Shown piece after piece: positions 46,081-57,827 of a DNA stretch of 64,000 nucleotides. This DNA comes from Erythroxylum novogranatense (taxonomy: Eukaryota > Streptophyta > Magnoliopsida > Malpighiales > Erythroxylaceae). The DNA lies in the NCBI GenBank assembly GCA_029891385.1, contig CM057227.1:94698818-94762817 (forward strand). Reading direction: 5' to 3'. Positions within the stretch are counted from its first letter, which is position 1. Each line of letters starts with the position of its first letter. Under the pieces are notes generated by a model. That model was not told where the DNA came from. It saw only the letters and a program-made list of their open reading frames with translations, and ran no database searches. A program made the position numbers and the translations under genes.

Positions 46081-48204
46081 AATATGCTCACAGGTATGAC
46101 TTAATATGTCACACCCGTGAGCTTTTTTTACCGGTGTGTATATAAATAATATGAACATGCATGTCATCGTATACAGTTAATAACATGAATAAAAAACACA
46201 TAACAATTTATAATTAATAATAACATTAAAAAATTAATAATATTTTACAATGAATAAAACCGTAATTAATAATCAAATAATAATTATTCAATAATATTTA
46301 TTAAATATATTTATACGAGGTGTTAAGGCATGAATTATATTTTAATAAAGTAATTAATTATAATTAATTGATTAATTAATGACTTATCGCTTAGTCACTT
46401 AACTAATGATTTTAAATTAATTTATTTTATTCATATATGTTCTCCTGTCTGATTTAGATAGAGTGTCACAAATAAATAAATGTTTCTGTTAACAATTTTC
46501 AAATATTTACCTTCTTAATTAGTTATGTGATCCACATGTTTGGTTAAGCTAAATATGTTCTTTGGTCTTCCTCTCTTCTTTGGTCCGAAGAGTGTGCATT
46601 TGATGAAGTTACCAATTGCAAATATAAAATAGCATATTTTTAAAACTAACTGATGATCTCGACAGTGTTTTAAAAGAAGATTAAAGTTTAAAAAATTGAG
46701 TTTGTTGTATATAATTAATAAGGCTTTATTTATGTAGAAATAATTAAATCGTATGTAATATTAAGATTACTGGTAAAATTAGAATAAATTTATCAAGTTT
46801 TAAACCTATGTTCATAATTTCACATGATGTTGTATTCAGAGGAATCTACTTTACAAACATTTGATAAAAGTGAAAATGTAATACAAAATAAGGCATGCAA
46901 CTATTGGATGACCTCCTTTCTGTCACGATTTTGCAACTACAGATGATCGGCACTCTATCACGATCGTGCAAATATTAGAATTCATCTTTCTAGCACGAGA
47001 GTGACAGGGAGAATTCACCAAAGTCAAGTTCAATACGAGATTTTTAAGTAGTTTGACCCTCCCTTTGTCATAATTATAATTAATTAATTATTGATTTAAT
47101 TTAATTAATTACATTTTAATTAATTAAAATATAATTAATATTAAGTAAATTAAGTACTTTAGTCTTAATTAATTAAAATATAACTAAGTAATTGATTGAT
47201 TAAAATATAATTAATTAATTGGTTAATTAATTAGAATATAATTAACACATATATAAAATTTTATTAATTATTAATTATTATTAAGCTAATCATCCCTTCT
47301 TGGAAGAGGCAAGGTCGCACGTGTAACTTAAGTTTCACGCCGGTGCCACATATATATTTTTCATTTTACTTAAATATAATTAATTAATTGATTAATTAAA
47401 ATATAATTAATTAATTAAAATACAAGGTCATAAGCGTGACTTAAGTGTCACACTTGTGACACATATACTTTTCATTTTAATTAAATATAATTAATTAATT
47501 GATTAATTAATAAAATATAATTAACGCTTATATAAAATATGATTAATTAATTAATTGACTAAAATATAATTAATGCTTATGACCCTTAATATTTAACACT
47601 TAATTAACATAATAATAATAAATAATAAATAATAACATTTAATCATATTTTAATCAATAAATTAATTAAATTATAATTAATCAATCTATTAATTGTATTT
47701 TTATTAGTCAATTAATTATAAATAAATTATATTTAATTAAAAATGAAAAAGGATATATGCGCTTAATTAAATTATAATTAATTAACTAACTAACTATTAT
47801 ATACTAATATTAAGTTAATTAAATACTATATACTAAGGGATCATGGAGAGCGCACATACACACATATATATAACAAATAAAGTGATAGAATTGTTATTAT
47901 TAATTATTATTCAGTTAATTAATTAAATGTTGCATGCATAGACAAAGAAGGGTAACGTGAAAAAGTTTACGTTAAAAAATGTTACGTTGAAAAGTTCTTA
48001 CATAAACAAATTATGATTACGTTTAAAAGTTGTTATGAAAATTTTTTTCTTATTATTACTGTTTATGTAACTTATTGGTCTAAAATAAGATACATTAAGA
48101 GTTGTCTGTATGCAAGTGCAAATTTTGGGTTGATAGACTACTAAAATTTAAACTCTTTATTATTTTCCTTTAATTTGCGATATATGGTTTGTTTTCCCAA
48201 TGTA
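46081..48204. repeat. AT-rich satellite block, two palindrome versions
   Basis: At 46084-46122 the palindrome has the form of the 32-kb block; the Tat element split this array. From 47311 on the form changes to GGTCAYAAGCGTGAC-TTAAGT-GTCACACTTGTGAC-like (copies at 47311 and 47423), embedded in TTAATTAATTA-rich sequence like that at 61-64 kb. CACGATCGTGCA-type sites lie at 46920-47015. No coding region is seen. Confidence 0.75.
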
Positions 48205-48209
48205 GGCTA

Positions 48210-48454
48210 TGTTATAACCCTCATCCCACAACGGTGGGATGAGAATATGAGAGGAGGAGAGGGGCTTATAAAAGAAAGCCCTCTCCTCCTACTTCTATGT
48301 ACCAAACAAAACAAATATCCTCTTAAACAAATTAGAGGGTTAAATTTGTAATCCCTATTTTGTTATAATGAAATTCTTCTCTCTCCGTAGTTTTTACCCT
48401 ATTGAAGTTTTTTACGTAAATTTCTTGTGTTATTTCCGTGCTTTCTTTCCAACA
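48210..48454 (+). repeat. 5' LTR of the compact Copia element
   Basis: It contains two stem-loops: CATCCCAC...GTGGGATG near 48221-48241, and AGGAGGAGAGGGGCTT with AAGCCCTCTCCTCCT around the likely TATA box TTATAAAAG near 48270. In the 3' LTR the second stem is kept with two changes. Confidence 0.95.
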
Positions 48455-48456
48455 AG

Positions 48457-48467
48457 TGGTATCAGAG
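48457..48467 (+). promoter_or_regulatory. Primer-binding site (tRNA-Met initiator)
   Basis: TGGTATCAGAG starts two bases after the LTR end and is complementary to initiator tRNA-Met. Confidence 0.93.
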
Positions 48468-48783
48468 TCACGCTTGGGTTAAGTTTAAATCTATTTACCG
48501 TATGTTCTGTGGTTGCCACTTAGTGTGGATCCCCCACATCAGAAAGTAAATTAGATTTTGTAGTTACCCTCGGGTGTGCTTATGGGACCACCTTTCGATT
48601 TTCCTACCTAGTGGGACCCACTGTCCCAGGATATTCCGAAATTGCTCAGTGTAATCATTTGTGAGGCTCGTTTCGTGTGGGGCCCACGAGGTTTCGTGTG
48701 GAGCCCGCGAGGTTACTATTCACGTATGGGCCCATGAGGTTACTATTCACATCGTGAAATAGTGGGAGGAGCTTTTCGGCAGA

Positions 48784-49764
48784 ATGTCAGAAATGAAAGC
48801 AGAATATAAGGTGGATAAATTCAACGGTGGAAATTTCTTAATTTGAAAGATGAGAATGAGAGCTATTTTGGTAAAAGATAAGTGCCTCGCAATAATCGTC
48901 AAAAAACCAGAGAATACCACCGATAAAAAATGGGAAGAAATGGATGCAAATGCAACGACAAATTTACATCTCGGATTGGCAGATGAGATATTGTCCAGTA
49001 TAGAGGAGAAGAAGACAACCAAAGAAATTTGGGATTATCTTACAAGTATATACGAGGCAAAATCCCTATACAACAGAATATTTCTCAAGAGGAAGTTGTA
49101 CACTTTGCGGATGTCAGAATCTTCGACAGTGACTGAGCACGTCAATACACTGAATTCTCTATTTTCACAACTTAATAACATGGGTTGTGTGATAGGGACT
49201 AGTGAACGAGCAGAAATTCTACTTCATAGTTTACCGGGCTCATATGATCAACTCATTATCAACTTGACAGCCAACTTGCCTGTGGAAAGCTTAATCTTCG
49301 ACAATATTGTAGCTGCGATCATTGATGAGGAAAAGCGGCGCAAGAATAAGGAGGGAACTTCACAGCAAATAGAGGTATTGTTGGTAACGAGAGGTAGATC
49401 GATGGAACGTGGTTCCAGTGGGAGTCAACAACACGGTAGATCGAAATCTCGGAGTAAGAAAAATTTCAAGTGCCACAATTGTGACAAGAAAGGTCACTAC
49501 AAAAAAGATTGTTGGAACTTGAAACAAAGTTCTGGTCCTCAAGGAAGAGTTGCTGACCCTCAAGGAAATGTTGCAAGCAGATCAGACATTGATAATGCTT
49601 TGACTTGTGAAGCAGCGGTAACACATGATGGCAAGAGGATGACGCATGATATGTGGTTGATTGATTCTGGTGCAACCTATCACATGACCTCTCATAAAGA
49701 ATGGTTCTATCAGTATGAACCAGTCTCAGGAGGTGTTGTATCATTTGCGATGATCAAGCCATGA
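48784..49764 (+). pseudogene. Copia gag and protease
   Basis: The start ATG at 48784 opens a frame with VDKFNGGNF, then a TGA at 48844 where the family has Trp, and then 304 further codons. gag motifs include ILLHSLPGSYDQLI and a complete zinc knuckle, CHNCDKKGHYKKDCW, at 49471-49515. The protease motif WLIDSGATYHMT has its catalytic Asp at 49663-49665. Frameshifts near 49755 and 49808 break the link to integrase. Confidence 0.93.
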
Positions 49765-49821
49765 ATGTTGTTGGAATTGGATCCATCAAGATGAAGATGT
49801 ACGATGGGCTATTCGCACCAT

Positions 49822-50767
49822 TCAACAGGTACGACATGTTGAGGGAATTCGGAAGAATCTATTGTCGTTGGGACAATTGGACGACCTCGGTTGTAAGATG
49901 GAGTGTGAAAGGGGAATTATGAAGATAGTTCGTGGAGCGCTAGTGATAATGAAGGCAGAGAAGATAGTTGCTAACTTGTACATGGTAAAGGGAGAGACTT
50001 TGGTGGATGGAGAAGCTTCAGTTGCCTCAAGTAACAATGAGAGGTCTTCAATGATATGGCACAGGAAACTTGGTCATATGTCGGAGCAAGGAATGAAGAT
50101 TCTCGTAGACCGGAAGCTACTTCCTGGGCTTACAAAGGTTTCACTACCATTTTGTGAGCAGTGTGTGATAAGCAAGCAGCATCAGTTGAAGTTCAACACA
50201 TCATACTCTAGAAGCACAAATGTTCTAGAACTGGTTCACTCTGATGTATGGTAAGCACCGGTTGTGTCCCTGGGAGGAGCAAAGTACTTCGTATCATTCA
50301 TTGATGATTATTTCAGGAGATGTTGGGTGTATCCAATCAAAAGCAAGGGAGATGTGTTTCAGACCTTCAAGGAATACAAAGCGCGAGTCCAGTTGGATAC
50401 CGGAAAGAAGATTAGGTGCCTCAGGACAGACAATGAGGGAGAATACACTGGTGCAGAGTTTGATAGTTACTGTAAGCAAAATGGTATCAAGCGACAGTTC
50501 ACAACGGCATATACTCCACAACAGAACGGTGTGGCAGAGCGAATGAACAGAACGTTGCTGGAGAGAACCAAAGCAATGTTGGCGACAGCTAGTCTGGAGA
50601 AGTCCTTTTGGGCTGAAGCTGTCAACACCGCTTGTTATGTGATCAACCGGAGTCCGTCATTGACAATTGATTTGAGGACACCGATGGAGTTATGGACAGG
50701 TAAACCAATAGATTATTCTAATCTTCATGTTTTCGAAAGTCCTGCATATGTGATGTACCATGCCTAG
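49822..50767 (+). pseudogene. Copia integrase
   Basis: The frame 49862-50254 carries WHRKLGHMSEQGMKIL and CEQCVISKQH, the His-His-Cys-Cys zinc domain, and HSDVW with the first catalytic Asp. A TAA at 50252 follows. The frame 50264-50767 continues with FIDDYFRRCWVYPIKSKGD, RTDNEGEYTGAEF (second Asp) and NGVAERMNRTLLERTKAML (Glu). The DDE triad is intact. A TAG at 50765 ends the piece. Confidence 0.93.
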
Positions 50768-50779
50768 GATGTTTCAAAA

Positions 50780-52709
50780 TTGGATCCGAAGTCTAGGAAA
50801 TGTATTTTCGTAGGCTATGCTAATGGTGTAAAGGGGTATCGCCTGTGGGATTCCACTACCCGCAAGGTCGTTATCAGCAGGGATGTCATCTTCATAGAAG
50901 ATAAGCACTGTAGTGAAGATGTAGGTACATCAGGGTCAGATAATACAGTGATACCAGTGAAGGAACATACTTCTGAAGTAATGCCAGATAAGAATCCTGT
51001 GGAGAATGATGCTGAAGTCGATGAAATCAGACGATCTAATGCTGAAGTTGATGAACTCAGACGATTAACTCGCACAAGGGAAGCTCCCAATTGGCATTCT
51101 GATTATATTATGGATAGCAATGTAGCATACTGTTTACTCACTGAAGATGGAGAACCATCGACCTTTCAGGAGGCGGTAGGTGGCTCAGATGCGTATTAGT
51201 GGATAGCAGCAATGCAGGAGGAGATCGAAGCTCTGCATAAGAATCAGACTTGGGATCTTGTACATCTACCATCAGGGAGGAAACCCATTGGAAACAAATG
51301 GGTGTTCAAGATCAAAAGAAACAATGATGACCAATTGGAGAGGTATCGGGCAAGATTGGTGGACAAAGGATATGCTCAAAAGGAAGGTATTGATTTCAAT
51401 GAAATATTCTCACCTGTTGTTCGATTAACTACCATTCGTATAGTTCTGGCATTATCAGCAGTACATGATTTACATCTAGAACAGCTAGATGTAAAGACAG
51501 TTTTTCTTCATGGTGATCTTGAAGAAGAGATTTATATGCTCCAGCTAGAAGGCTTTGAAGAAAAAGAAAAAGAGAAATTGGTTTGCAGGTTAAACAAATC
51601 TCTATACGGACTTAAGCAGGCGCCAAGGTGTTGGTATAAGAGATTTGATTCTTTCATCATGAGTTTGGGATACAATAGATTATACGCAGACCCTTGTGCG
51701 TATTACAAGAGGTTTGGAGGTGATGACTTTGTCATATTGCTATTGTATGTTGACGACATGTTGGTTACAGGCCCCAATAAAGATCGTATTCATGAATTAA
51801 AGACTCAGTTGGCTAGGGAGTTTGAGATGAAAGACTTGGGACCAGCAAACAAGATTCTTGGGATGCAGATTCACCGAGACAGGAACAATAGGAAGATCTG
51901 GCTTTCTCAGACAAATTACCTGAAGAAGGTATTGCGACGCTTCAACATACAGGACTGTAAGTTAGTATCTACCCCACTCCCTGTTAATTCTAAGTTGTCC
52001 TATGAGATGAGTCCTAGCAATGAAGCAGAGAGGATAAAGATGTCTCGAGTACCGTATGTATCAGCAGTGGGTAGCTTGATGTTTGCCATGGTCAGCACCA
52101 GACCAGACATTGCACATGTAGCGAGAGTTGTAAGTCGGTACATGGCAAATCCTGGTAGAGAGCATTGGATAGCAGTGAAAAGAATCCTTCGTTACATCAA
52201 AGGAACGTTGAATCTCGCATTATGTTACAAAGGATCGAACCACGGTATTTATGGGTATGTTGACTCGGACTATGCGGTGATCTTGATGAAGCAAGTCTAC
52301 CAACGGATATGTGTTCTTACGTGCTAAGCGAGTCGTAAGTTGGATATCTAAAGCTGCGATCGGTTGTGGCTACATCAACAATGAAGCGAGAATATGTTGC
52401 ATTTACACAAGCTAGTAAGGAAGCGGTTTGGTTGAAGTTGATCTTGGAGGAGTTCGAGCATGTACGGAGATAATTTCTATTTTGTGGATGTGACCAGTGC
52501 TTTGCATCTTACAAAGAATCCAAACCTTTCATGCCAAGAGCAAACATATCCGAGTGCAGTACCACTTCGTTCGTGAGAAAGTGGAGGAAGGGACAATTAC
52601 TATGAAAAAGATCAACACTAAGCAGAATGTGACAGATTTTCTGACTAAGGTTGTCAACACAGCTAAATTCATATGGTGTCATTCCTCCTGTGGCCTGATA
52701 GAGACGTAA
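50780..52709 (+). pseudogene. Copia reverse transcriptase and RNase H
   Basis: The frame 50780-51199 has KSRKCIFVGYANGVKGYRLW; a TAG at 51197 follows. The 371-codon frame 51212-52327 holds the whole reverse transcriptase: KARLV-type block, EQLDVKTVFLHGDLEEEIYM, SLYGLKQAPRCWYKRF, LLYVDDMLVTG (YVDD at 51746-51757) and the YLKKVLRRF connection. A frameshift near 52265 precedes RNase H. Its later part is at 52355-52475 in another frame (TQASKEAVWLKLILEEF), and its C-terminus is at 52497-52709 with KHIRVQYHFVREKVEEGTI. Confidence 0.93.
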
Positions 52710-52769
52710 GCAGTATGGAGTCGAGAGAGAAGGAATGGTGAAGATTAATTGACATCCAATTCAATCTTC

Positions 52770-52780
52770 AAGTGGGAGAA
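52770..52780 (+). promoter_or_regulatory. Polypurine tract of the compact Copia element
   Basis: AAGTGGGAGAA lies directly before the 3' LTR. Confidence 0.9.
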
Positions 52781-53025
52781 TGTTATAACCCTCATCCCAC
52801 ATCGGTGGGATGAGAATATGCGAGGAGGTGAGGGGCTTATAAAAGAAAGCCCTCTCCTCCTACTTCTATGTACCAAACAAAACAAATATCCTCTTAAATA
52901 AATTAGAGGGTTAGATTTGTAATCCCTATTTTGTTATAGTGAAATTCTTCTCTCTCCGTAATTTTTACCCTATTGGAATTTTCCACGTAAATTTCTTGTG
53001 TTATTTCCGTGCTTTCTTTCCAACA
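52781..53025 (+). repeat. 3' LTR of the compact Copia element
   Basis: It is a direct copy of 48210-48454 with about 11 differences and is followed by target duplication GGCTA. Confidence 0.95.
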
Positions 53026-53099
53026 GGCTATCATTCTTTATGTCCATCAAGCTCTCATGTTTAATAAATAACGAGCTGTGACTTTCTGTTGATTGCTTA

Positions 53100-55031
53100 A
53101 AGCCATTATCGTAAAACAACGATGATACAGTATGTAAACCATCTAACTTCTTTCACCCGAAGCTTTAAGTTCATTGTATCATTGACACTACCAGTTGACT
53201 TTACAATATTTTAATATAAAGAGAGATAAAGAAGACTTACGAGACGGACAAGCTTTGAAGAGGAAGAGTATCTGTAAACGCAGGGTCTTCGGAAGTCCCG
53301 TACTCCGTGGACGGAAACAAAACTTAAAAGAAAATTACTACTTTACCCTCCTGTTACAATGCACCCGTCAAAACCCTATCGCCACTTCTCCACTGTATAC
53401 CGTTTCTCCCAGCTATCTCTCGCACTAGTCTGCGGTTCGCGGCGGCTGAAAAAGGTTATTTTTCTGTTCATTTTTTCTTCCGTCGTTGCCTCTGGGTGCG
53501 GTGTCCTTCTTTGCGTGAATGTTGATCTCGTCTTCTGGTTCATTTTTCTGCTGCTGACACCTCGACTCTTTCTTGCCCACTTTATTCGTCGCTATGTTAA
53601 GTGTTAAAACATAAATGGCACAATGCGTCAAGGAGCCAAAATTGGCAGGCGGTGATTGATCGAGTAAGGTCAGGTTCTTTTTTTAGACTAGAAACACAAA
53701 CAGATTCTAGAGCTTACTGCTCACTCCATCATTTCACTATTCTGCACTCCACCGGATCCTTAACTTCTTCATTACCTCTCTCTCTTTTCCTTTCTCTGTT
53801 CGCTTCCTACATCATTTATGGTTATGAACGTGGTTTTGGATTACTGATGTAATATATCCTCTTTACTTTACCATCTCATCCTTGCGTTGAATAATTTCAA
53901 ATATCTTCTTTCCCTTTTCTGCTCCTGGGATTCCGCGCCGTTTAGAGCTCTAAATCTGTCTGTCTGTCTGTCTCTGTTTTAGCTGCCCTCTAAAATCTGT
54001 GCGTTCTGTGACTAAAAATTTGTTAATTTTTTTCCTTATGTTTTCATAATAGAAGATGATAGTTGTGTATCTTTGGTTCACAGTGCCATTTGCCGTGCTT
54101 GTGTTGATGCTGTTCTGCAATTTCCCATTATACTATGATAATAATGGTGCTTGTGGAGTGGAGTGTATCTGAAATTGCTAACGAGTGTTATCTGATGGGT
54201 AGGACATGAATTTCCTTTCTAATGGTTGTTTACTTTCTTCTCAGGTGGGTCAAGACTCAAGAGATAACTACAAAAGCAAAGGTTCAAAAGGATAGCATAT
54301 CAGGTAAGCCATGCAATGGAATGGTCCAACGATATGCTATGTTATCTTTTGCCTTCATTTGTGTATATGCTCTGTTATCAATGTGTTGTGACTGTTTGAT
54401 ATTTGGTGTCAATGTTGTCTAAGATGGTGTATATGTTAGGCCTCAATGTTTTTGCCTTTGGATAATATTTGTATAATTGTCTGGAAAACTCCAGTTGGTG
54501 GATCATCTTTCCTTAAAGCTCTTCTGCGTTCTATAGTGTATAATGTATTATCAAGAACTGGAAATTTAATAAACGTCTATTTTGGGAATACTAAATCAAG
54601 GACCAGAAATTGAAGTGGAACGTGGGTTAGAAATTGAATAAGGAATATAACAACATGGTTTGATGATGAATACCTGCATTATCATTGCTGTATCACCATC
54701 GATTAGCATTATAACAGCATACTGGTCTTTGTTGAAGTTAAACCTTGCCTTCAGGAAATACTGCTTGGTACACGTAACAAAACTTTGAGAAGATTCAAAT
54801 ATAGAACTTTTGACATGTTTACTTGCAGGCCATCCAACTTATTCTGATTCTAGCCTTCAAACGCCTTTCGTTCTTTTGCTGAGCAGTTGCATATTGCAAC
54901 TATATGCAGAACATCTCACAATGATTTTCTTTCATTACTATTCTTTTTGCAGACTTACCTACACTTCAACCAATTACTTGAGATATTCCTACAATTTTTC
55001 TGCTCTAATCTGTATCGTAATTTTTCAGTAA
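53100..55031 (+). other. Exon-like pieces of an unidentified spliced transcription unit
   Basis: The stretch 53350-53455 looks like a housekeeping-gene 5' leader (pyrimidine-rich, AAAACCCTATC, CGCGGCGGC). 54245-54303 is bounded by TTTCTTCTCAG and CAG-GTAAG, both strong splice signals, and reads WVKTQEITTKAKVQKDSIS in one phase. From 54829, after ACTTGCAG, the same phase continues GHPTYSDSSLQTPF and stays open to 55029. The joined phase is consistent. I do not recognise the protein; it could be a truncated gene or a noncoding transcript. A (TCTG)n run lies near 53957-53975. Confidence 0.3.
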
Positions 55032-55379
55032 TCAAGGGAATAAACATATCTGGCGCCGTAGATGCACGATTATATTATTAGACAACAGAAATTTACCAAT
55101 AAAGAAACTTCTACTCCACCTTCTGCAAGATTCTTTTACCAATAAAGAATCTTTATCGTACCCTTCCTTGTATTTTGAAAGATTCTTTCATTTCTAAACC
55201 TCTAGATCACGTAGATAGAGCAATTAGAGACTAATTTTATGATCTTGATATTAGTTGTGCAACTTTTACAGTAGAAAATTATGCAGTGCACTATTTGGTT
55301 CCAATCTTCTATCTAGCATAAGAAATTGCATAAATGATGTACCTTGGTCTATAGAGCTTATGAGAAATGATCCTTAAAG

Positions 55380-55408
55380 ATGTATATATATGTACATATA
55401 TAATATGA

Positions 55409-55449
<41 letters not shown>

Positions 55450-55613
55450 TATATGTGTATGTGTATATGTACATGTACATGTACATATACACATACACAT
55501 ATATATACATACACATATGTACATGTACATATACACATACATATATATGTACACATATATATATATGTACATATACACATATATATGTACATCTATATGT
55601 ACATATATGTATA
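55380..55613. repeat. TA / TGTACA microsatellite
   Basis: A compound run of ATATAT, GTACAT and ACACAT units, palindromic enough to stay open in frames on both strands. Those Tyr/Ile/Cys/Met-rich frames are artefacts. Confidence 0.95.
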
Positions 55614-55989
55614 TCCTTCCAAAATGAAGTAAGCAGTATAACACTTCGTAGTCAAGCAATGAAGTACATAACTTAGGAAATTTCATAGAATGTAACAATG
55701 CAAGCGTCCAAATTGATATGAACCACTCCCTTTTATCCTTCATAACATTTACAGATGCATTTAAGAAGTACCAGAACCAAGGCAAAAATTGACATTCGTT
55801 TTATACGTACTTATATCTATATGACCTGCCAATATGTATTGCTTTTCTTCCATCAGCAAAAGTTGCAAGTAAACATTCCAAGAGCACCTTGCCCACAAAC
55901 TCCCTTGCCCAAGTTGTAAATTCTTATTAAGCTCCTAAAACTTATTCAGAGCCTTCTGGAAGCCAGATAAAACAAATAACTCAAATAAA

Positions 55990-56806
55990 CAATGGAGAAT
56001 ATTCGATGTCTTTTTCACGTCTTTATACAACACTGGTTAATACTGAAAACAACTTAGAATGTGTAGTCTTAAATAGGTTCATAAAGACCCAAAATGTGGC
56101 TATCAAGACAACGCATGGCCACAACTTAATTAAAAAAAGTAATTTGCATGATATGCCTAGTTTTTATGCGTGAAAGATTTCAAGATCTGTCTTGAATATT
56201 ATTAAGAGATGATTACTTTTCCATGAATTTCATATTTGATGGGCCCATCAAGCTTGCCGCTTAAGGACATTAACTTTGTCACCGTATTGTTACTATCATT
56301 CGCTGTAAAGGATAGCATGGAAGAGTCACCTTTCTGCAAAACATATTCATTATAAAACTGGATTAGAAACTCAAACAAATTCCAAAACTATAAAAAGAGA
56401 GGTAAAGATTACTTGGGAGATTTCATTAGAGCGAAGCTTTAGAGGTCCCAATTGAAGTTTAGCTTAGTGAAGATTGCATACATTAACGGTAAAATCCAAT
56501 CTCTGTGAGTAGAAACGAGTGGCTGTAGGACGTTCTTGTGTAGTTATAGTATCTACCTAAACGACTCAACCGGCCCCATCAGCCAATTGTAAGAAGAGTT
56601 TGTAATAACAATAGAGGAAGAATATTGATTCAAAGGCTACAAAGATGCCAATTCCTTATTGCTCGGGACAAGTCCACACGCTTTTTATGTTTTTTTTTCA
56701 ATTTTTTGGAATTAGTCTTTGCCTTGGTTTATGTAAGTTACTCTTTCTGTTTTCCTTAAATAACAGTTATTTATACAGTATTAATTATTAATCAAAACAT
56801 GACCAC
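55990..56806 (-). repeat. Left arm of the VOC inverted duplication
   Basis: The reverse complement matches 57828-58645 over essentially its whole length, including exons, introns and about 200 bp upstream. Arms are separated by about 1.02 kb of AT-rich spacer. Confidence 0.9.
56069..56579 (-). pseudogene. VOC/glyoxalase-family pseudogene, inverted copy
   Basis: The same three-exon structure as the intact gene at 58046-58558 is recognisable in opposite orientation. Codon 9 is TAG (56555-56553) where the partner has TGG. One base is missing in the run GTCCC near 56535. The intron-1 acceptor AG is AA at 56351-56350. A base is inserted near 56437. The end of exon 3 (RCLDSHILGLYEPI and TAA at 56071-56069) is kept. 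It cannot make the protein, but it keeps long complementarity to the intact gene. Confidence 0.88.
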
Positions 56807-57827
56807 TATAATTTATTTAGTAATATTTTTAGTCTATTTACTTTTAAATTATTATAAAATCAAATCTATTCTAAAACTAAAATTATCTTTAAAAGAAAAA
56901 CTATTTCACAATAAATATATTTTAGCTCTTAAATTTTTTAATTTACATGATCTCCAAAAAATTTAATTATTTAAATTTTAATAGATTAAAATGCTAAACT
57001 TCTATTTTAAATACATACTTTAATAAGTTTTAGTTTATCTTTTTAGTAAATAATTTTATTCTCAATTTGTTTTCTAAGTTATTTAATAATTAAAAATAAA
57101 ATATCCTATTTATTAAATATTAATAAATACAAATATTAATTAAAATTTTAATTGTGATTATAATATAAGATCTGATATAATAAATATAAATTTTATGATA
57201 GATGAAAAAATATTAATATTTAATTAGTAATCCATATTTATTAATTAATAGTTTATAATAAAAAATATAATTAATAACTCTACTTATCAATAAAATTAAC
57301 TTATCTTTAAGTATTTTCTATCTTATTTATTATATTTAGTGATAAAATATAGATATTTACAATCAAACAATTTTAAAAACTAAAACATCAAATTAATATT
57401 AAAAAGTGGAGAAAAGAGTAAATAAACTAATCATGATTTTTTTCATCTTAGGTATTTATTATATATATATATAGGCATTTAGATAGATATAGTTTTATTA
57501 TTGTTTTTATGGTATTTTCTTCTTATATGGAGCTTGTTAGTATTTTTTTGTGTTTCTTCTGTTACGGAGTGTTTCTCTCTTCTATAACGGAGAGTTTCCT
57601 TCACCTTTTGATAATTGTGTTATTTACCTTAAAAGGGTTTTTATACTATATTTTAGGTGCAATTATTCTATTGTTATCATTAGCGTAGAGTTTTGGTTTC
57701 AAACTTTGGTTGTGGTTTCCTTCTAAAAAATGACAGCTTTCTACAAGAGGAAGACAAACCAAACTTCCTATACGGTGTTGTACCGTTGCTTTGCATGGCA
57801 TACATTAGAGTTTTTCTATATAGTGAT
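56807..57827. other. AT-rich spacer between the inverted arms
   Basis: About 1.02 kb without coding potential. A short internal similarity (GTTACGGAGTGTTTC and TAACGGAGAGTTTCC) lies near 57560-57591. Confidence 0.6.

Larger units (their letters stand above)
48210..53025 (+). mobile_element. Compact Copia element (4816 bp), 245-bp LTRs
   Basis: Identical-length LTRs (48210-48454, 52781-53025) start TGTTATAACCC and end TTTCCAACA. The target duplication GGCTA is at 48205-48209 and 53026-53030. Primer site and polypurine tract are present. By hand count the LTRs differ at about 11 of 245 positions, mostly transitions, so the insertion is moderately old. The polyprotein has the Tork/Tnt1-like Copia order and is interrupted by a handful of stops and frameshifts. 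Confidence 0.97.

Noticed and set aside
55309..55785. Overlapping Tyr/Ile/Cys/Met-rich frames on both strands
   Set aside because: They are produced by a TA/TGTACA microsatellite that is nearly its own reverse complement.
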